DNA of 64,000 bases from Synechococcus sp. A18-25c (GTDB taxonomy: Bacteria > Cyanobacteriota > Cyanobacteriia > PCC-6307 > Cyanobiaceae). The DNA is taken from positions 2,232,001-2,296,000 of the forward strand of contig NZ_CP047957.1 in NCBI RefSeq assembly GCF_014280035.1, written 5' to 3'. The notes under the pieces were generated by a model. The model did not search any database, was not told the origin of the DNA, and saw nothing but the letters and a program-made list of their open reading frames with translations. Position numbers and translations under genes: made by a program. This document shows, one piece after another, positions 27,198 through 38,501 of the stretch. How positions within the stretch are numbered: position 1 is the first letter of the stretch; each line of letters begins with the position of its first letter.

Positions 27198-28376
27198 TTA
27201 CTGCCAGGGCGCGCCGCTTCCGACCGCCTCACGAATGTTGCGGAAGCTGTGACGGTCCAGCTGATCCAGCAGTCCCTCCAACACCCGCGGCACCAAATCC
27301 GGACCTTCAAAGATCCATCCGGTGTAGAGCTGCACCAAGGACGCTCCAGCGGCGATCCGCTCCCAGGCGGCCTCAGGTGTGCTGATGCCTCCAACACCGA
27401 CCAGGGGCAAGGCAGGCCCAGCGGTGGCACGCAGACGCCGCAACACCTCAAGGGCTCGTGTCCTGAGTGGATCACCGCTGAGACCACCTGCCTCCTCTTG
27501 CAGGGTTCGCCCGGTCTGGCTGATCACCCGACGCTCTAGTCCAAGGCGGTCAAGGCTGGTGTTGACGGCGATCACACCGGCCAGGCCTTCCTCGTAGGCC
27601 AGGCGCGCGATGCCATCGATCGCGTCATCCTCGAGATCCGGTGCAATTTTCACCAGTAAAGGAGGACACCCCGGCAGCCGGCGCAACCGTTCCACCAAGC
27701 GGCGCAGCTGCGTCGCGTCCTGCAGATCCCGAAGCCCTGGTGTGTTCGGTGAACTGACATTGATGACCGCATAGTCGGCCAGAGGAGCCAGCAGCTCCAG
27801 CGACGAGGCGTAATCATCGGGCGCCAACTCCAGGGGCGTGACCTTGGATTTGCCCAAATTGATGCCAAGCACAGCTGGCCGCTGGCCACGAGGCGGCAGC
27901 ACCTGTCGCTCCAGCGTGCGACGCATCCCTTCTGCACCATTGTTGTTGAAGCCCATCCGGTTGAGCGCCGCCCGCTCGTCGGCCAGACGGAACAGCCGCG
28001 GCCGCGGATTACCGGGCTGGGCATGCCAGGTGACGGTGCCCACCTCAGCAAAACCGAATCCGAAACGATCCCAGACCCCCGCAGCAACACCGTTCTTGTC
28101 AAAACCAGCAGCCAGACCGACGGGATTGCTGAAGCGGCAGCCGAACAGCACCTGCTCAAGACGCAGATCACGACGCTGGAGCTCCGCGCCTACACCGTCC
28201 AAAACACCCGACAGTCCTGGCCACTGCCTGCGAAGACTGAGCTGACCGAGTGCCTGCAACGCTGCGCGGCTGAGCTGCTCGGCATCCACGCCTTCATCCT
28301 TGGCCAGCACAGGACCAAGCCAGCGCCGATAAAAACCTGCGGTGCTCATCACCGCGGAGGCTGACGGCTCAGCCAT
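27198..28376 (-). CDS. pyrD: Dihydroorotate dehydrogenase (quinone), class 2
   Basis: Oxidises dihydroorotate to orotate using membrane quinone, fourth step of pyrimidine synthesis. ATG 28376 ([24 protein letters not shown]) gives 392 residues and overlaps the rnhA stop by a few bases; ATG 28349 is an alternative. The N-terminal amphipathic helices for membrane/quinone contact, [43 protein letters not shown] with the class 2 catalytic Ser, and [28 protein letters not shown] for FMN are all present. Confidence 0.96.
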   Translation of the reverse strand: MAEPSASAVMSTAGFYRRWLGPVLAKDEGVDAEQLSRAALQALGQLSLRRQWPGLSGVLDGVGAELQRRDLRLEQVLFGCRFSNPVGLAAGFDKNGVAAGVWDRFGFGFAEVGTVTWHAQPGNPRPRLFRLADERAALNRMGFNNNGAEGMRRTLERQVLPPRGQRPAVLGINLGKSKVTPLELAPDDYASSLELLAPLADYAVINVSSPNTPGLRDLQDATQLRRLVERLRRLPGCPPLLVKIAPDLEDDAIDGIARLAYEEGLAGVIAVNTSLDRLGLERRVISQTGRTLQEEAGGLSGDPLRTRALEVLRRLRATAGPALPLVGVGGISTPEAAWERIAAGASLVQLYTGWIFEGPDLVPRVLEGLLDQLDRHSFRNIREAVGSGAPWQ

Positions 28377-29157
28377 CGGGATTCCTCGACTGTCTTGATC
28401 CTGCCTCGGCGCGGCGCAACCGCCAGCGATCCCCATCCATTGGCTCCACCAGCCAATCGCGCCAGCGCCAGCTGTCCTGACGCTCTACCAGACGCGTGAG
28501 TGGTTGCTCCACCAGCTGAGCCAACTCCACAGTCGACAGGGCAAAACCTCCCTCCGCGAGACGGTCAGCCAATTCCAAGCGCGTCAGCAACTGCTGCAAC
28601 GCTGCTGGTGCCGGCGCATTGGCAGAAGTCGGGTCGTCAGCAGTCGGATCAACAGCTTTTACTGGCGTGGATTGACTCCCCCGCTTAAGGCGCGGCGCAG
28701 TTCCCTTGGAGTAGGCCACAGCGATCTGATCCACACGATCGTTATCGGGATCACCGCTGTGGCCTTTCACGTAACGCAGCGGCACGTCAGCCAGGCGCGC
28801 CTGATCAAGAGCCTGCCAGAGATCCTGGTTGAGCACCGGTTTTCCAGCGGCCGTTTTCCATCCCTTGCGCTTCCACCCGGGCATCCAAGAGCTGAGGCCA
28901 TCAATCAGATATTTGCTGTCGGTGCGCAGCACCAAATCGGGGTGACGCGGAAGCTCCGCCAACCGCTCCAGCATCTCCAGTGCCGCCTGAAGCTCCATAC
29001 GGTTGTTGGTGGTAGCCGGATCGGCACCGCCGAACTCCTCCACACTGCCGTCTTCGAAGCGAATCAAGGCTCCCCAACCCCCGGGACCGGGATTGCCGCT
29101 GCAGGCTCCATCGGTGGCTGCAGCCACGACACGACCTCTGCCATCGGCCTTAGCCAT
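28369..29157 (-). CDS. rnhA: Ribonuclease HI with C-terminal extension
   Basis: Cleaves RNA in RNA-DNA hybrids. 262 residues, about 100 more than a standard RNase HI. Residues 8-152 are the catalytic domain with D16 ([15 protein letters not shown]), E55 ([10 protein letters not shown]), D80 ([10 protein letters not shown]), H133 and D143 ([12 protein letters not shown]). After a Pro/Ala/Thr linker (about 155-185), residues 186-250 form a second, helical then beta domain ([19 protein letters not shown]...[20 protein letters not shown]) that I do not recognise. The 3' end overlaps pyrD. Confidence 0.93.
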   Translation of the reverse strand: MAKADGRGRVVAAATDGACSGNPGPGGWGALIRFEDGSVEEFGGADPATTNNRMELQAALEMLERLAELPRHPDLVLRTDSKYLIDGLSSWMPGWKRKGWKTAAGKPVLNQDLWQALDQARLADVPLRYVKGHSGDPDNDRVDQIAVAYSKGTAPRLKRGSQSTPVKAVDPTADDPTSANAPAPAALQQLLTRLELADRLAEGGFALSTVELAQLVEQPLTRLVERQDSWRWRDWLVEPMDGDRWRLRRAEAGSRQSRNPDG

Positions 29158-29216
29158 TGATCACGCCACCCCTTCTCGGTACAACTCGGTTCTTCGACAC
29201 CCAGGAGGTCTGGGCC

Positions 29217-29918
29217 ATGGGCCGAACCTACTTCCGCAGAGCTGCGCTGGGTGCTGCAGCGCTGGGATTGGCGGTGGCGGCCGGCAGTTTTCCCGGCTGG
29301 ACCCGTGCCCTCTTCGATAGCCGTCCTCTTGAGGAAGAACGCTTCGCGATCCTGGCTCAACCCGTCGGACAGGACCGCTGGAAGCTCTTGGTGCTGGAGC
29401 AGATCAAGGCGCGACCTCTCTGCTGGGAGGAGCGCCGCGACGGCTTGATGAATCCTTCTTTGAATTCCTTTGATTTCACCGGGGTCTGCAGCCGCTATCT
29501 CGATAGCAATGGCTACTCCCTGCGCACCTCAGGAACAGACGTTGATCGACGCTTCCGCCTGCGCTTAAACCAGAGCCGCGATGGGCTGATCCTCCAGGCC
29601 ACCAATCCCGACCGAGGCAGCGCTTTCACCGTGGCTCGAGCTAACAACGTGCGTCGCGACAAAAATGCGTTCGTCAAGCTGACACTGGAGCCTGGCTGGT
29701 CGCTCGAGCGTCGGGTGTACCAGGGACGCACCCTCAGTCACGTCTACTTCGCCAATGCCCAGCCGCTCACAACGTTGATCGCCGCGAATCAGACCTCAGA
29801 ACGCAGAGCGAGAGCCTTCACCGCTGGCCTTCCTCCCATGCCGTCGCAGCCCATGCAATCCAATCAAGGACTGCAACGGGGACCCATTCGCCTGGAAGTC
29901 ATCCCCTACCGCCCCTGA
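29217..29918 (+). CDS. Exported DUF3747 protein
   Basis: 233 residues. ATG 29217 (MGRTYFRRAALGAAALGLAVAAG) is preferred because a strong GGAGG lies 8 bases upstream (29200-29210) and it leads directly into a signal peptide; the frame itself opens at 29157. The mature protein matches the cyanobacterial DUF3747 pattern: a cysteine pair (RPLCWEE ... TGVCSRYLDSNGYSLRTSG), QNPDRG-type middle, and EPGWSLERRVYQGRTLSHVYFAN near the end. Periplasmic location is expected; function unknown. Divergent from rnhA. Confidence 0.85.
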   Translation: MGRTYFRRAALGAAALGLAVAAGSFPGWTRALFDSRPLEEERFAILAQPVGQDRWKLLVLEQIKARPLCWEERRDGLMNPSLNSFDFTGVCSRYLDSNGYSLRTSGTDVDRRFRLRLNQSRDGLILQATNPDRGSAFTVARANNVRRDKNAFVKLTLEPGWSLERRVYQGRTLSHVYFANAQPLTTLIAANQTSERRARAFTAGLPPMPSQPMQSNQGLQRGPIRLEVIPYRP

Positions 29919-29985
29919 CCAGGGACAGTTGATAATTCGCCCAGCTCCAGACACAACTCGGTAGGTCTTTTTTTATTTTGTGAAT

Positions 29986-29996
29986 GTGTGAGGAGT
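29986..29996 (+). promoter_or_regulatory. Perfect 11-base complement to the conserved Yfr1 sRNA motif
   Basis: GTGTGAGGAGT on the plus strand is the exact reverse complement of ACUCCUCACAC, the ultraconserved unpaired element of the cyanobacterial sRNA Yfr1. It is followed one base later by an ATG (29998), so it doubles as a strong ribosome-binding site. The 53-codon frame behind that ATG (to 30159) runs through two terminators and looks non-coding. The minus strand carries the Yfr1 motif itself, but no terminator hairpin follows it there, so this is probably not the yfr1 gene. Confidence 0.45.
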
Positions 29997-30055
29997 GATG
30001 AGCGCCTCTCCAGGGTCGAAACAAGGACAGACTCCTGAAATGCGCTTCACCTCAG

Positions 30056-30081
30056 AGCTCTGCCTTTGGCGGAGCTTTTTT
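30056..30081 (+). terminator. Rho-independent terminator (plus strand)
   Basis: 9-bp stem (30056-30064 with 30068-30076, one G-T pair), TTT loop, six Ts. It lies 138 bases downstream of the DUF3747 gene and about 60 bases after the Yfr1-complementary site, so it may end either transcript. Confidence 0.85.
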
Positions 30082-30092
30082 AATGCGCCAAT

Positions 30093-30116
30093 AAAAAAGC
30101 CGACCCGAAGGTCGGC
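30093..30116 (-). terminator. Rho-independent terminator after rplL
   Basis: Read on the minus strand: 7-bp stem GCCGACC/GGTCGGC (30099-30105 with 30110-30116) with a TTCG tetraloop, followed by a run of Ts (30093-30098). It lies about 50 bases beyond the rplL stop and ends the ribosomal-protein operon. Confidence 0.92.
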
Positions 30117-30164
30117 AGAGTCAACGGACAGTGGACAACAGACGGTGCTGCTGTCCTGAGGTGA

Positions 30165-30557
30165 TCACTTGAGGGTGACCTTGCCGCCTGCCTCTTCGAT
30201 GGACTTCTTGAGGGCCTCGGCATCGTCCTTGGACGCGCCTTCCTTGATGGTTTTGGGAGCAGCCTCGACCATGGCCTTGGCATCGCCCAAGCCCAGACCG
30301 GTGGCTTCGCGCACGGCTTTGAGGACCTTGATCTTGGAGGAAGCTTCGAAGCTCTCCAACACAACATCAAATTCGGTCTTCTCTTCAGCGGCTTCACCAC
30401 CACCGGCACCAGCAGCGCCGGGAGCAGCCATCACCACACCAGCGGAAGCGGCAGCAGACACACCGAAAGCTTCTTCGATCTGCTTAACAAGCTCGGAAGC
30501 TTCAAGCAGAGAAAGAGACTTCAGCGATTCGAGAATTTCGTCGGTTTTTGCAGACAT
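30165..30557 (-). CDS. rplL: 50S ribosomal protein L7/L12
   Basis: Stalk protein that recruits translation GTPases. 130 residues: N-terminal dimerisation domain ([25 protein letters not shown]), Ala/Gly-rich hinge ([14 protein letters not shown]), and C-terminal domain with [40 protein letters not shown] and the final [10 protein letters not shown]. It follows rplJ by 47 bases in the same operon. Confidence 0.98.
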   Translation of the reverse strand: MSAKTDEILESLKSLSLLEASELVKQIEEAFGVSAAASAGVVMAAPGAAGAGGGEAAEEKTEFDVVLESFEASSKIKVLKAVREATGLGLGDAKAMVEAAPKTIKEGASKDDAEALKKSIEEAGGKVTLK

Positions 30558-30604
30558 GGTTGGGAATCAGCAACAGATCAGATAGACAGTCAGGTCGAAG
30601 GCGT

Positions 30605-31132
30605 TCAGCTTTCGCCGGATTCGGCGTGCTGCTTGAGCGCTCGAGCAAGACCGGAGGGAACCTCGTTGATGCCCACAGCCACCTTGGTGGCGACGGCATT
30701 GATGGAACCAGCGATTTGGGCCATGAGCACTTCCTTGGTGGGAAGGTCGCCGATGGCTTTGATCTCATCCTGAGACAGGAGCTTGCCTTCAAAGAGGCCG
30801 CCCTTGGTTTCGGACTTTTTGGTTTCCTTCTGGAAGGCCTGAACAGCCTTCACGGCGCCGCCGACATCGCCCTTAACCAGAACGAAGGCGTTGGTTCCGC
30901 TGAGAAGAGAATCGAGGTTGGACCAAGCACTGTCACCATCGATGGCACGACGCATCAAGGTGTTTTTGGTCACCTTGCAAACGCCGCTGCTGGCCTGCAG
31001 ACGAGTCCGCAGATCAGACATTTCCTTGATGGAAAGACCCTGGTAATCCAGGACCAGTGCCATTTCGGCCTCACCGAGGAGCTGCTTGAGCTCTTCGACG
31101 ATCTGTTGCTTGCTCTCCAGAGTGCGGCCCAT
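30605..31132 (-). CDS. rplJ: 50S ribosomal protein L10
   Basis: Base of the ribosomal stalk, which binds L7/L12 dimers. ATG 31132 ([20 protein letters not shown]) gives 175 residues, the family length. The reading frame stays open upstream to 31273, but that part is leader, not protein. Motifs: [31 protein letters not shown], and the C-terminal helix that holds L7/L12. Confidence 0.97.
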   Translation of the reverse strand: MGRTLESKQQIVEELKQLLGEAEMALVLDYQGLSIKEMSDLRTRLQASSGVCKVTKNTLMRRAIDGDSAWSNLDSLLSGTNAFVLVKGDVGGAVKAVQAFQKETKKSETKGGLFEGKLLSQDEIKAIGDLPTKEVLMAQIAGSINAVATKVAVGINEVPSGLARALKQHAESGES

Positions 31133-31358
31133 AGGAATTGGATCGGATCGGGGGAACAAGCTGGACACACGGCCGATCAGTGCTCCCGAAAGAGACGAGG
31201 CCGCGTGTCGATCCAATCCCATAAGGGAAAACATCGTCGCGTCTGCCTCGGCAGGATTTATGGCTTGAATCAACTCAAGGAATTGATTAAGACAACCCGC
31301 TGTCTTAGGCCGGGCGCGTGCCCGTTGTCTGGCTTTCGCCAGCTCTTAAACATACAAC
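31133..31358 (-). promoter_or_regulatory. Probable L10 leader upstream of rplJ
   Basis: About 225 untranslated bases between rplA and rplJ on the minus strand, the position where L10(L12)4 autoregulates translation in many bacteria. It can form a hairpin with a GCGAAAGC-type loop (plus 31331-31343) and a long pairing of TCAATTCC/TTGAGTTGATT sequences (plus about 31260-31290). The assignment is from position and structure by eye; no covariance model was applied. Confidence 0.5.
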
Positions 31359-31384
31359 AGAGCCCTCACTTGAGTGAGGGCTCT
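31359..31384 (-). terminator. Strong 12-bp hairpin between rplA and rplJ
   Basis: A perfect 12-bp inverted repeat (31359-31370 with 31373-31384), effectively closed by a small loop. It lies about 40 bases after the rplA stop on the minus strand. No T-run follows on either side, so it may be a partial terminator, an RNase processing site or part of the L10 control region. Confidence 0.45.
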
Positions 31385-31425
31385 GAAGTGTGATGCACAG
31401 TTGAATCATCCACGGTGGTCGTGAA

Positions 31426-32133
31426 TCAACCGTCCTGATTGATGTCCTGCAGAGCAGCGAAATCAACTTCAACCGAAGGGCCCATGGTGGATGTCACATA
31501 CAGGCTCTTCCAGTAACGACCTTTGGCACCGCTGGGCTTGTTGCGATCGATCGTTTCCTGAAGGGTCTTCAGATTGTCGAGCAGCTTGGCCGCGTCAAAG
31601 CTGGCTTTGCCGAAACGCACGTGGACAATGCCGGTGCGATCAGCACGGAATTCAAGCTTGCCGGCTTTGAATTCATTAATGGCGGAAGCCAAATCGGTGG
31701 TAACGGTGCCGGCCTTGGGGTTCGGCATCAGACCACGAGGACCGAGTACGCGTCCCAGCTTGGCCACCTTGGGCATCATGTCCGGGGTTGCGATCAGCAG
31801 GTCGAAATCCATTTCGCCTTTGCTGATGGCCTCAACCAGATCTTCATCACCGGCGAGCTCGGCACCTGCGGCTTTGGCTTCAGCCACCTTTTCACCGCGG
31901 GTGACCACGGCGATACGAACGGTCTGACCGGTGCCATGGGGCAGCGCAACGGTGGTGCGCAGCTGCTGGTCGGTGTATTTGGGGTCGATCCCCAGGCGCA
32001 CGTGCGCCTCCATGGTTTCGTCGAACTTGGCGTTGGCGTTGTCCTTCACCAGCTGAATGGCTTCGAGCGGCTCGTAGGCGCGCTCTTCAACCTTGGTGAC
32101 GAGGCTGGCCAGGCGTTTTGAGAGTTTGGGCAT
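31426..32133 (-). CDS. rplA: 50S ribosomal protein L1
   Basis: 235 residues from ATG 32133 ([15 protein letters not shown]). The frame continues upstream to 32370, but that extension is a shadow over rplK. L1 signature: [20 protein letters not shown], with [33 protein letters not shown] and [15 protein letters not shown]. It binds 23S rRNA at the L1 stalk and usually represses its own mRNA. It is 79 bases downstream of rplK. Confidence 0.98.
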   Translation of the reverse strand: MPKLSKRLASLVTKVEERAYEPLEAIQLVKDNANAKFDETMEAHVRLGIDPKYTDQQLRTTVALPHGTGQTVRIAVVTRGEKVAEAKAAGAELAGDEDLVEAISKGEMDFDLLIATPDMMPKVAKLGRVLGPRGLMPNPKAGTVTTDLASAINEFKAGKLEFRADRTGIVHVRFGKASFDAAKLLDNLKTLQETIDRNKPSGAKGRYWKSLYVTSTMGPSVEVDFAALQDINQDG

Positions 32134-32212
32134 GGCTTGGATGGGGTTCAGACGACCGCGAGGTCTCCCCCGAAAAGGAATCAGAGTTGAATGAGAACTG
32201 GCGCAAGTGGCG

Positions 32213-32638
32213 TCAGTCGCTGACGGCAACGCCCATGTTGCGAGCGGTGCCTTCGATGATGCGCATGGCCGACTCAACGCTGGTGCAGTTGAGATCGGGG
32301 AGCTTGGTCTTGGCGATCTCCTCGAGTTGGGAGCGGTTGATGGAGCCAACACTTCCCTTGGCGGACTCACCGGAACCCTTAGCGATTCCGGCAGCCTTGG
32401 TGATCAGCACCGACGCGGGAGGCGTCTTGGTGATGAAGGTGAAGCTGCGGTCTTCGAAGACCGAGATCTCCACCGGGATCACGAACCCAGCCTTGTCCTG
32501 GGTGCGAGCGTTGTACTCCTTGCAGAACGCCATGATGTTGACACCGTGCTGACCGAGGGCAGGGCCCACGGGCGGTGCAGGGTTGGCTTTGCCGGCCTGA
32601 AGGGCCAGCTTGATCACAGCTACGACTTTCTTGGCCAT
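32213..32638 (-). CDS. rplK: 50S ribosomal protein L11
   Basis: 141 residues, full length. N-terminal [42 protein letters not shown] is the classic L11 signature, and the C-terminal RNA-binding domain ends with STPLDLNC-like [25 protein letters not shown]. It is part of the GTPase-associated centre, and in bacteria with RelA-type enzymes it takes part in stringent control. It follows nusG by 110 bases. Confidence 0.98.
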   Translation of the reverse strand: MAKKVVAVIKLALQAGKANPAPPVGPALGQHGVNIMAFCKEYNARTQDKAGFVIPVEISVFEDRSFTFITKTPPASVLITKAAGIAKGSGESAKGSVGSINRSQLEEIAKTKLPDLNCTSVESAMRIIEGTARNMGVAVSD

Positions 32639-32748
32639 CGGCGGACGGAGTTGAACATCTGCGGATCACCTGACCCTCGGGGCAGGTACGGCGGGATGGT
32701 GAACCATCCCATAGGCCGCCCTCCGCAGGGAGACGGCCGCCGCCAGCA

Positions 32749-33417
32749 TTAGTTCTGCTTGCTCACTTGAGAAAACTCGAGTTCCACAGGCGTCTCGCGG
32801 CCGAAGATCGACAGCAGTGCCTTGAGCTTGCTGCGCTCACCGGATACCTCGATCACTTCGCCCTGGAAATCCTTGAAGGGTCCAGCCGTCACAAGGATCT
32901 GATCACCTTCGGTGAGATCCACCTTGACGACGGTCTTCTTCTCAGCGGCACGCTTAAAGATGCGATCCACTTCCTGGCGGCTGAGCGGACGGGGTTTGAT
33001 GTGACCGCGCGCTTTACCCGTGGCGCGGCGATCCTCAGCACCAACGAAGTTGATGACGTTTGGCGTGCTGCGCACCGCCATCATCGTGTCTTCGTCCAGC
33101 ACCATGCGCACCAGCACGTAGCCAGGGAAGACCTTTTCTTCAGTGGATTGGCGGCTGCCGTCCTTCTTGACCTTCACGGCGGGGGTCTCTGGGATCTCGA
33201 TCTCCAGGATGCGATTGCTCACACCCAGGGTCACCGCCCGTTGCTCCAACGTGGCTTTCACCTTTTTTTCACAGCTGGATGCCACTTGAATGGCATACCA
33301 ACGGGCGACACCGGTGCGGACTGCAGGCGTCTCCAGCGTGCCGTCCTCGCCGTCGTTCGGCGCAGGCAGATCCAGCACCTCGCTGGTATCCGGCTGGCTT
33401 TGATCGAGATCAGACAC
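32749..33417 (-). CDS. nusG: Transcription termination/antitermination protein NusG
   Basis: 222 residues, with a cyanobacterial N-terminal acidic extension (about residues 1-36). NGN domain: ARWYAIQVASSCEKKVKATLEQRA, and EEKVFPGYVLVRMVLDEDTMMAVRSTPNVINFVG. KOW domain: LTEGDQILVTAGPFKDFQGEVIEVSGERSKLKALLSIFGRETPVELEFSQV. It couples RNA polymerase to the ribosome or to Rho. It follows secE by 60 bases in the standard secE-nusG-rplKA order. Confidence 0.97.
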   Translation of the reverse strand: MSDLDQSQPDTSEVLDLPAPNDGEDGTLETPAVRTGVARWYAIQVASSCEKKVKATLEQRAVTLGVSNRILEIEIPETPAVKVKKDGSRQSTEEKVFPGYVLVRMVLDEDTMMAVRSTPNVINFVGAEDRRATGKARGHIKPRPLSRQEVDRIFKRAAEKKTVVKVDLTEGDQILVTAGPFKDFQGEVIEVSGERSKLKALLSIFGRETPVELEFSQVSKQN

Positions 33418-33477
33418 AGGTCAGGACAGAAAAGGGACGAACGAAGCAGGTCACGGCGTCGGCAGGCGAAAACGCTG

Positions 33478-33726
33478 TCAACGGAAGACCTGAGATGCAG
33501 CCCAGCCGTAGAAACGGCTCAGGGCAGCGATGGCAGCAGCAGAGAGGCTGACCATCAGGATCACCGCGATCGATTCACTGAACAGCTGCTGCCGGCTGGG
33601 CCAAACGACAAGCTTCAATTCCTCGAAAGTGGCCTGCAGAAATCCGCCCTTTTTCCCAGGCTGTTCAGGGCCGGATGAAGGCGGCGGCGTTACTGCTGCG
33701 GTGTCCTCGGAAGTGGGGCTGGTCAC
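33478..33726 (-). CDS. secE: Preprotein translocase subunit SecE
   Basis: 82 residues from the GTG at 33726 (encoding MTSPTSEDTAAV). The open frame begins further upstream at 33798, but that part lacks SecE character. Short Pro/Ser N-terminus, amphipathic FLQATFEELKLVVWPSRQQLFSESIAVILMV with the conserved VVWPSR motif, and one transmembrane helix. It clamps SecY in plasma and thylakoid membranes. First gene of the secE-nusG-ribosomal block. Confidence 0.94.
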   Translation of the reverse strand: MTSPTSEDTAAVTPPPSSGPEQPGKKGGFLQATFEELKLVVWPSRQQLFSESIAVILMVSLSAAAIAALSRFYGWAASQVFR

Positions 33727-33821
33727 GGATGACGGATCACAAACTCGTCTGGGCCGGTGCTGACGCCGGCTCAGATGGCACGTGACAGCAAACGACAATC
33801 GTACCGGACGCCTTCAGAGGG

Positions 33822-36617
33822 TTATTCCGGCTCGAAGCGGAACGGCTCAGACGGATCGCTTCCGGCCAGGACCCGCACCGCTTGCGCACCGCTGAAGCGT
33901 TCCTCCAGCAGCTCGGTGGCCAGCGGGTTTTCCAAACGACGACGCAGCACCCGGCGTAGTGGCCTGGCGCCGAACTCCGGTTCATGCCCCTGGGAAACCA
34001 GCGCCTCAATCACACTGTCTTCAACGCGCAGTTCTAAGCCCTGCTCGCAAAGCAGCTTGGAGAGATCTGCCAACTGCAGACGCACGATCCGGCCCAAGTC
34101 CTGAAGACCCAGCGGCTTGAAGCGGATCACTTCGTCGATCCGATTGAGGAATTCCGGTCGGAAATGACGCCCCAAGGCCTCATCCACGGCAGCCTCGAGG
34201 GCTGTGTCGTCGGCCGAAGCCTCGCCCGCCTGTGCCCGACGGGCTGAATCAAGAATGGCGCGGCTGGCCAGATTGCTCGTCATGACCACGACGGTGTGAC
34301 GGAAATCAACGGTGCGCCCTTGTGAGTCGCTGAGCCGCCCGTCATCGAGCACTTGCAACAACACATTGAACACATCGGGGTGGGCTTTCTCCACCTCATC
34401 CAGAAGCAGCAAGGCGTAAGGCCGGCGACGCACCGCTTCAGTGAGCTGACCGCCTTCCTCGTATCCCACATACCCCGGAGGCGCTCCGAGCAGGCGCGCC
34501 ACCGCGTTGCGCTCCATGAACTCGCTCATGTCGAGGCGCACCATCGCCTCGTCTTCATCGAACAACTGATCGGCAAGAGCTTTGGCCAGCTCCGTTTTGC
34601 CAACGCCAGTGGGGCCAAGAAACAAGAACGAACCCACAGGCCGACGGGGGTCCTTCATGCCGGCGCGGGCACGCCGGATGGCCGCTGCCACCGCCTGCAC
34701 CGCATCCGGTTGACCGATCACACGCTCACCGAGCCGTTGATCCAGTTCCAGCAGTTTCTGACGTTCTCCGGCGAGCAGTCGCTGGATCGGGATTCCGGTC
34801 CAGCGGGCGACCACATCGGCGATGTCTTCCGCTTCCACCTGCTCACGCAGGAGGGAGGTGCCATTGGCCTGATCCTGCGCTAAGGCCGCCTCGAGATCAC
34901 TGCGCCGCTGCTGAAGACGATGCAGCTGGTCGTACTGCAGACGGGCCGCCTCTTCCAGATCGCCCTGGCGCTCCGCCTCGGCAATGGCGTGGCGCAGATC
35001 TTCGTCCTCCTGGAGAAGCTGGCGTAACTCCTGAAGCTGTTCCCGCTCAGCCTGCCAGCGCTCACGCAGCTGAGTGAGCTGGGCCGAGGCTTCGAGTCGC
35101 TGCCGCTGCAGCTGCACGCGTTCGGCTTCCGGGGCCTGCTCAGCAGCCAGGACCGCCAGCTCCACCCGCCGCAGATCCATCTCAGCGTCCTCCACCACCT
35201 GCGGTTTGGAGGTCACGTCCATCTTGAGCTGCGCCGCCGCCTCATCAATCAAATCGATGGCCTTGTCAGGCAGGCAGCGGTCGCTGATGTAGCGATCAGC
35301 CAGGCGGGCCGCAGCCGTCACCGCAGCATCCGTGATCGTTACGCCGTGATGGAGCTCGTAGCGCTCCTTGACGCCGCGCAAGATCTCCACGCTGAGATCG
35401 ATGGATGGCTCCGTGATCGGTACCTGCTGAAAGCGTCGGTTGAGGGCGGGGTCCTTCTCAACGGTGCGGCGATAGTCCTCAGGGGTGGTGGCTGCAATGC
35501 AACGCAGGTCACCTTGAGCCAACGCAGGTTTCAACAGACTGCCGGCATCGGCACTGGAGCGGTCGCTGTTGACCACGGTGTGCAACTCATCGATGAACAA
35601 CACCACACCCGCTTCGGGATCGCTCACCTCTTGCAACACTTCGCGAAGTCGTTCCTCGAACTGACCACGGAACTTGGCGCCAGCGATCAACGCGCCTGCA
35701 TCCAGAGCCACCAAACGCAGACCCTGGAGTGATTCCGGCACTTCACCAGCAACGATCCGATGGGCCAACAGTTCTGCGATCGCGGTTTTGCCCACCCCCG
35801 GAGCACCGATCAGCACTGGATTGTTTTTGCCCCGACGCGACAAGACCTTGATCAAGCGACGGATCTCGGCATCGCGGCCGATCACCGGATCGAGCCGTCC
35901 CGCTGCCGCAGCGGCGGTGAGATCACGGCCATAACGATCCAAGGCCGTGGGTTCAGGCGCAGGAGCAGGCTCAAGCCCCACCTCATCGGCTGCTGTCAAT
36001 CGCTCGCTCCCCCCTGGAGTCGCATCCAAAGAAGCGGAGATGGAAGGCGGCTCGACAGCTGGGGGGGCGGCCATCGAGGGGATGACCGAGGACGGCGCCG
36101 CGGCACGAGCCACAGGCTCAGGCTCAGGAACACGGGGGGGAGCGCTCGGCGTGGGGCGACGCAGTTCAGCCTCGAGACGATCGGCGGGCAAGCCATAACG
36201 CGCGAGCAGATCCGCACCAATGCGCGGATCACGTCCGATGGCAATCAGCAGATGCGACAACTCGATCAAGCGCGATCCCCAAAGACCGCGGACCCGGTCC
36301 GCCGCTTCCAGCAGTGTTTCGAGGTCTTCACCGACGAACAGCTCATCGGCTCGGGCCATGGGTTGTTCAGCCAGAAAGCCCTCGAGTTGATCGAGCAGTT
36401 GATCGCGTGGCAACGCCAGAGAATCCACCTCCACCTGAAAGCGTGGATCGGTAAACAGCGCCTGGATGAGGTGCTCCACGTCTAGATCGCCGTGACGCCA
36501 ACGACGCGCAGAGTCCTGAGCGCAGAGCAGGAGTTCCCAGGCGTCATCGCTGAAGCGATCGGGCTCCACTGTGAGACTGGCAGGAGGCTGTGGCATCACG
36601 CCAAAGTCAGACGTCAT
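33822..36617 (-). CDS. clpB2: Clp ATPase, ClpB2-type chaperone
   Basis: 931 residues. N-domain (about residues 20-150), a Pro/Ala/Glu-rich linker (about 154-223) that is longer and more disordered than in standard ClpB, NBD1 with Walker A GAPGVGKT, Walker B FIDELHT and pore loop KFRGQFEER, a coiled-coil middle domain (about 420-540), and NBD2 with GPTGVGKT, pore loop GYVGYEEGG and [11 protein letters not shown]. Sensor region [12 protein letters not shown] departs from the usual GATTLDEYR. Picocyanobacteria carry a second ClpB of this kind that is not heat-induced. ATG 36617 is 15 bases after gloA, so the two may be co-transcribed. Confidence 0.93.
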   Translation of the reverse strand: MTSDFGVMPQPPASLTVEPDRFSDDAWELLLCAQDSARRWRHGDLDVEHLIQALFTDPRFQVEVDSLALPRDQLLDQLEGFLAEQPMARADELFVGEDLETLLEAADRVRGLWGSRLIELSHLLIAIGRDPRIGADLLARYGLPADRLEAELRRPTPSAPPRVPEPEPVARAAAPSSVIPSMAAPPAVEPPSISASLDATPGGSERLTAADEVGLEPAPAPEPTALDRYGRDLTAAAAAGRLDPVIGRDAEIRRLIKVLSRRGKNNPVLIGAPGVGKTAIAELLAHRIVAGEVPESLQGLRLVALDAGALIAGAKFRGQFEERLREVLQEVSDPEAGVVLFIDELHTVVNSDRSSADAGSLLKPALAQGDLRCIAATTPEDYRRTVEKDPALNRRFQQVPITEPSIDLSVEILRGVKERYELHHGVTITDAAVTAAARLADRYISDRCLPDKAIDLIDEAAAQLKMDVTSKPQVVEDAEMDLRRVELAVLAAEQAPEAERVQLQRQRLEASAQLTQLRERWQAEREQLQELRQLLQEDEDLRHAIAEAERQGDLEEAARLQYDQLHRLQQRRSDLEAALAQDQANGTSLLREQVEAEDIADVVARWTGIPIQRLLAGERQKLLELDQRLGERVIGQPDAVQAVAAAIRRARAGMKDPRRPVGSFLFLGPTGVGKTELAKALADQLFDEDEAMVRLDMSEFMERNAVARLLGAPPGYVGYEEGGQLTEAVRRRPYALLLLDEVEKAHPDVFNVLLQVLDDGRLSDSQGRTVDFRHTVVVMTSNLASRAILDSARRAQAGEASADDTALEAAVDEALGRHFRPEFLNRIDEVIRFKPLGLQDLGRIVRLQLADLSKLLCEQGLELRVEDSVIEALVSQGHEPEFGARPLRRVLRRRLENPLATELLEERFSGAQAVRVLAGSDPSEPFRFEPE

Positions 36618-36632
36618 CGCAGTCGGCCTCAC

Positions 36633-37034
36633 TTAGGCGGAAGCAGAACGGGACGACTGCTCGATCAACTCGACCTTGTATCCATCCGGGTCTTCCACAA
36701 ACGCGATCACCGTGCTGCCGTGCTTCATCGGCCCGGGCTCCCTCACCACCCGGCCCCCCTTGCCGGCGATTCCAGCGCAGGTGGCATAAATGTCTTGCAC
36801 TCCAAGCGCAATGTGGCCATACCCATCACCGAGCTCATAACTCTGCGTATCCCAGTTGTGGGTGAGCTCGAGAACGGTGTTGTCCTTTTCATCTCCGTAG
36901 CCGACGAACGCCAGGGTGAAACGACCTGATGGGAAGTCCTTGCGGCGCAACAACTGCATGCCCAGCACTTCTGTGTAGAAGGTCAACGAGCGCTCCAGAT
37001 CACCCACCCGGAGCATGGTGTGGAGCATGCGCAT
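36633..37034 (-). CDS. gloA: Lactoylglutathione lyase (glyoxalase I)
   Basis: Converts the methylglyoxal-glutathione hemithioacetal to S-lactoylglutathione in the cytoplasm. 133 residues, the usual bacterial length. All four metal ligands are visible: H5, E56, H74, E122 ([53 protein letters not shown]). It is divergent from eno and just upstream of clpB2. The window also carries a methylglyoxal synthase-domain protein (58011-58910), so formation and removal of methylglyoxal are both encoded here. Confidence 0.96.
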   Translation of the reverse strand: MRMLHTMLRVGDLERSLTFYTEVLGMQLLRRKDFPSGRFTLAFVGYGDEKDNTVLELTHNWDTQSYELGDGYGHIALGVQDIYATCAGIAGKGGRVVREPGPMKHGSTVIAFVEDPDGYKVELIEQSSRSASA

Positions 37035-37152
37035 GATCTGGACGTATCGCTGTTACCAGCATGGTGCATCCAGCCTGCTCATGCTCAACCAAAAGGGGAC
37101 GGTTGGCATTGGTGCAGACCGACACAGTGCCAGGCGGCAGGGCGACTCATAG

Positions 37153-38472
<1,320 letters not shown>

Positions 38473-38501
38473 GCGGGCTCGCTTTCCCTACCGTTCAATC
38501 C

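Noticed and set aside
29960-30010. yfr1 sRNA gene on the minus strand
   Set aside because: The 11-base core is present, but the required 3' terminator hairpin is missing; A-rich unpaired sequence follows instead.
29998-30159. 53-codon frame with a strong GAGGAG ribosome-binding site
   Set aside because: It reads through two rho-independent terminators and has no protein-like pattern; kept only as a regulatory-site observation.
31133-31273. 47-residue N-terminal extension of ribosomal protein L10
   Set aside because: L10 begins at MGRTLESKQ in the family; the upstream open frame is the untranslated leader.
32134-32370. N-terminal extension of ribosomal protein L1
   Set aside because: It overlaps rplK in another frame and has no L1 character; MPKLSKR at 32133 is the normal start.
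33727-33821. Expected tRNA-Trp next to secE
   Set aside because: Many bacteria have it there, but no cloverleaf or CCA-type end is visible in this spacer.
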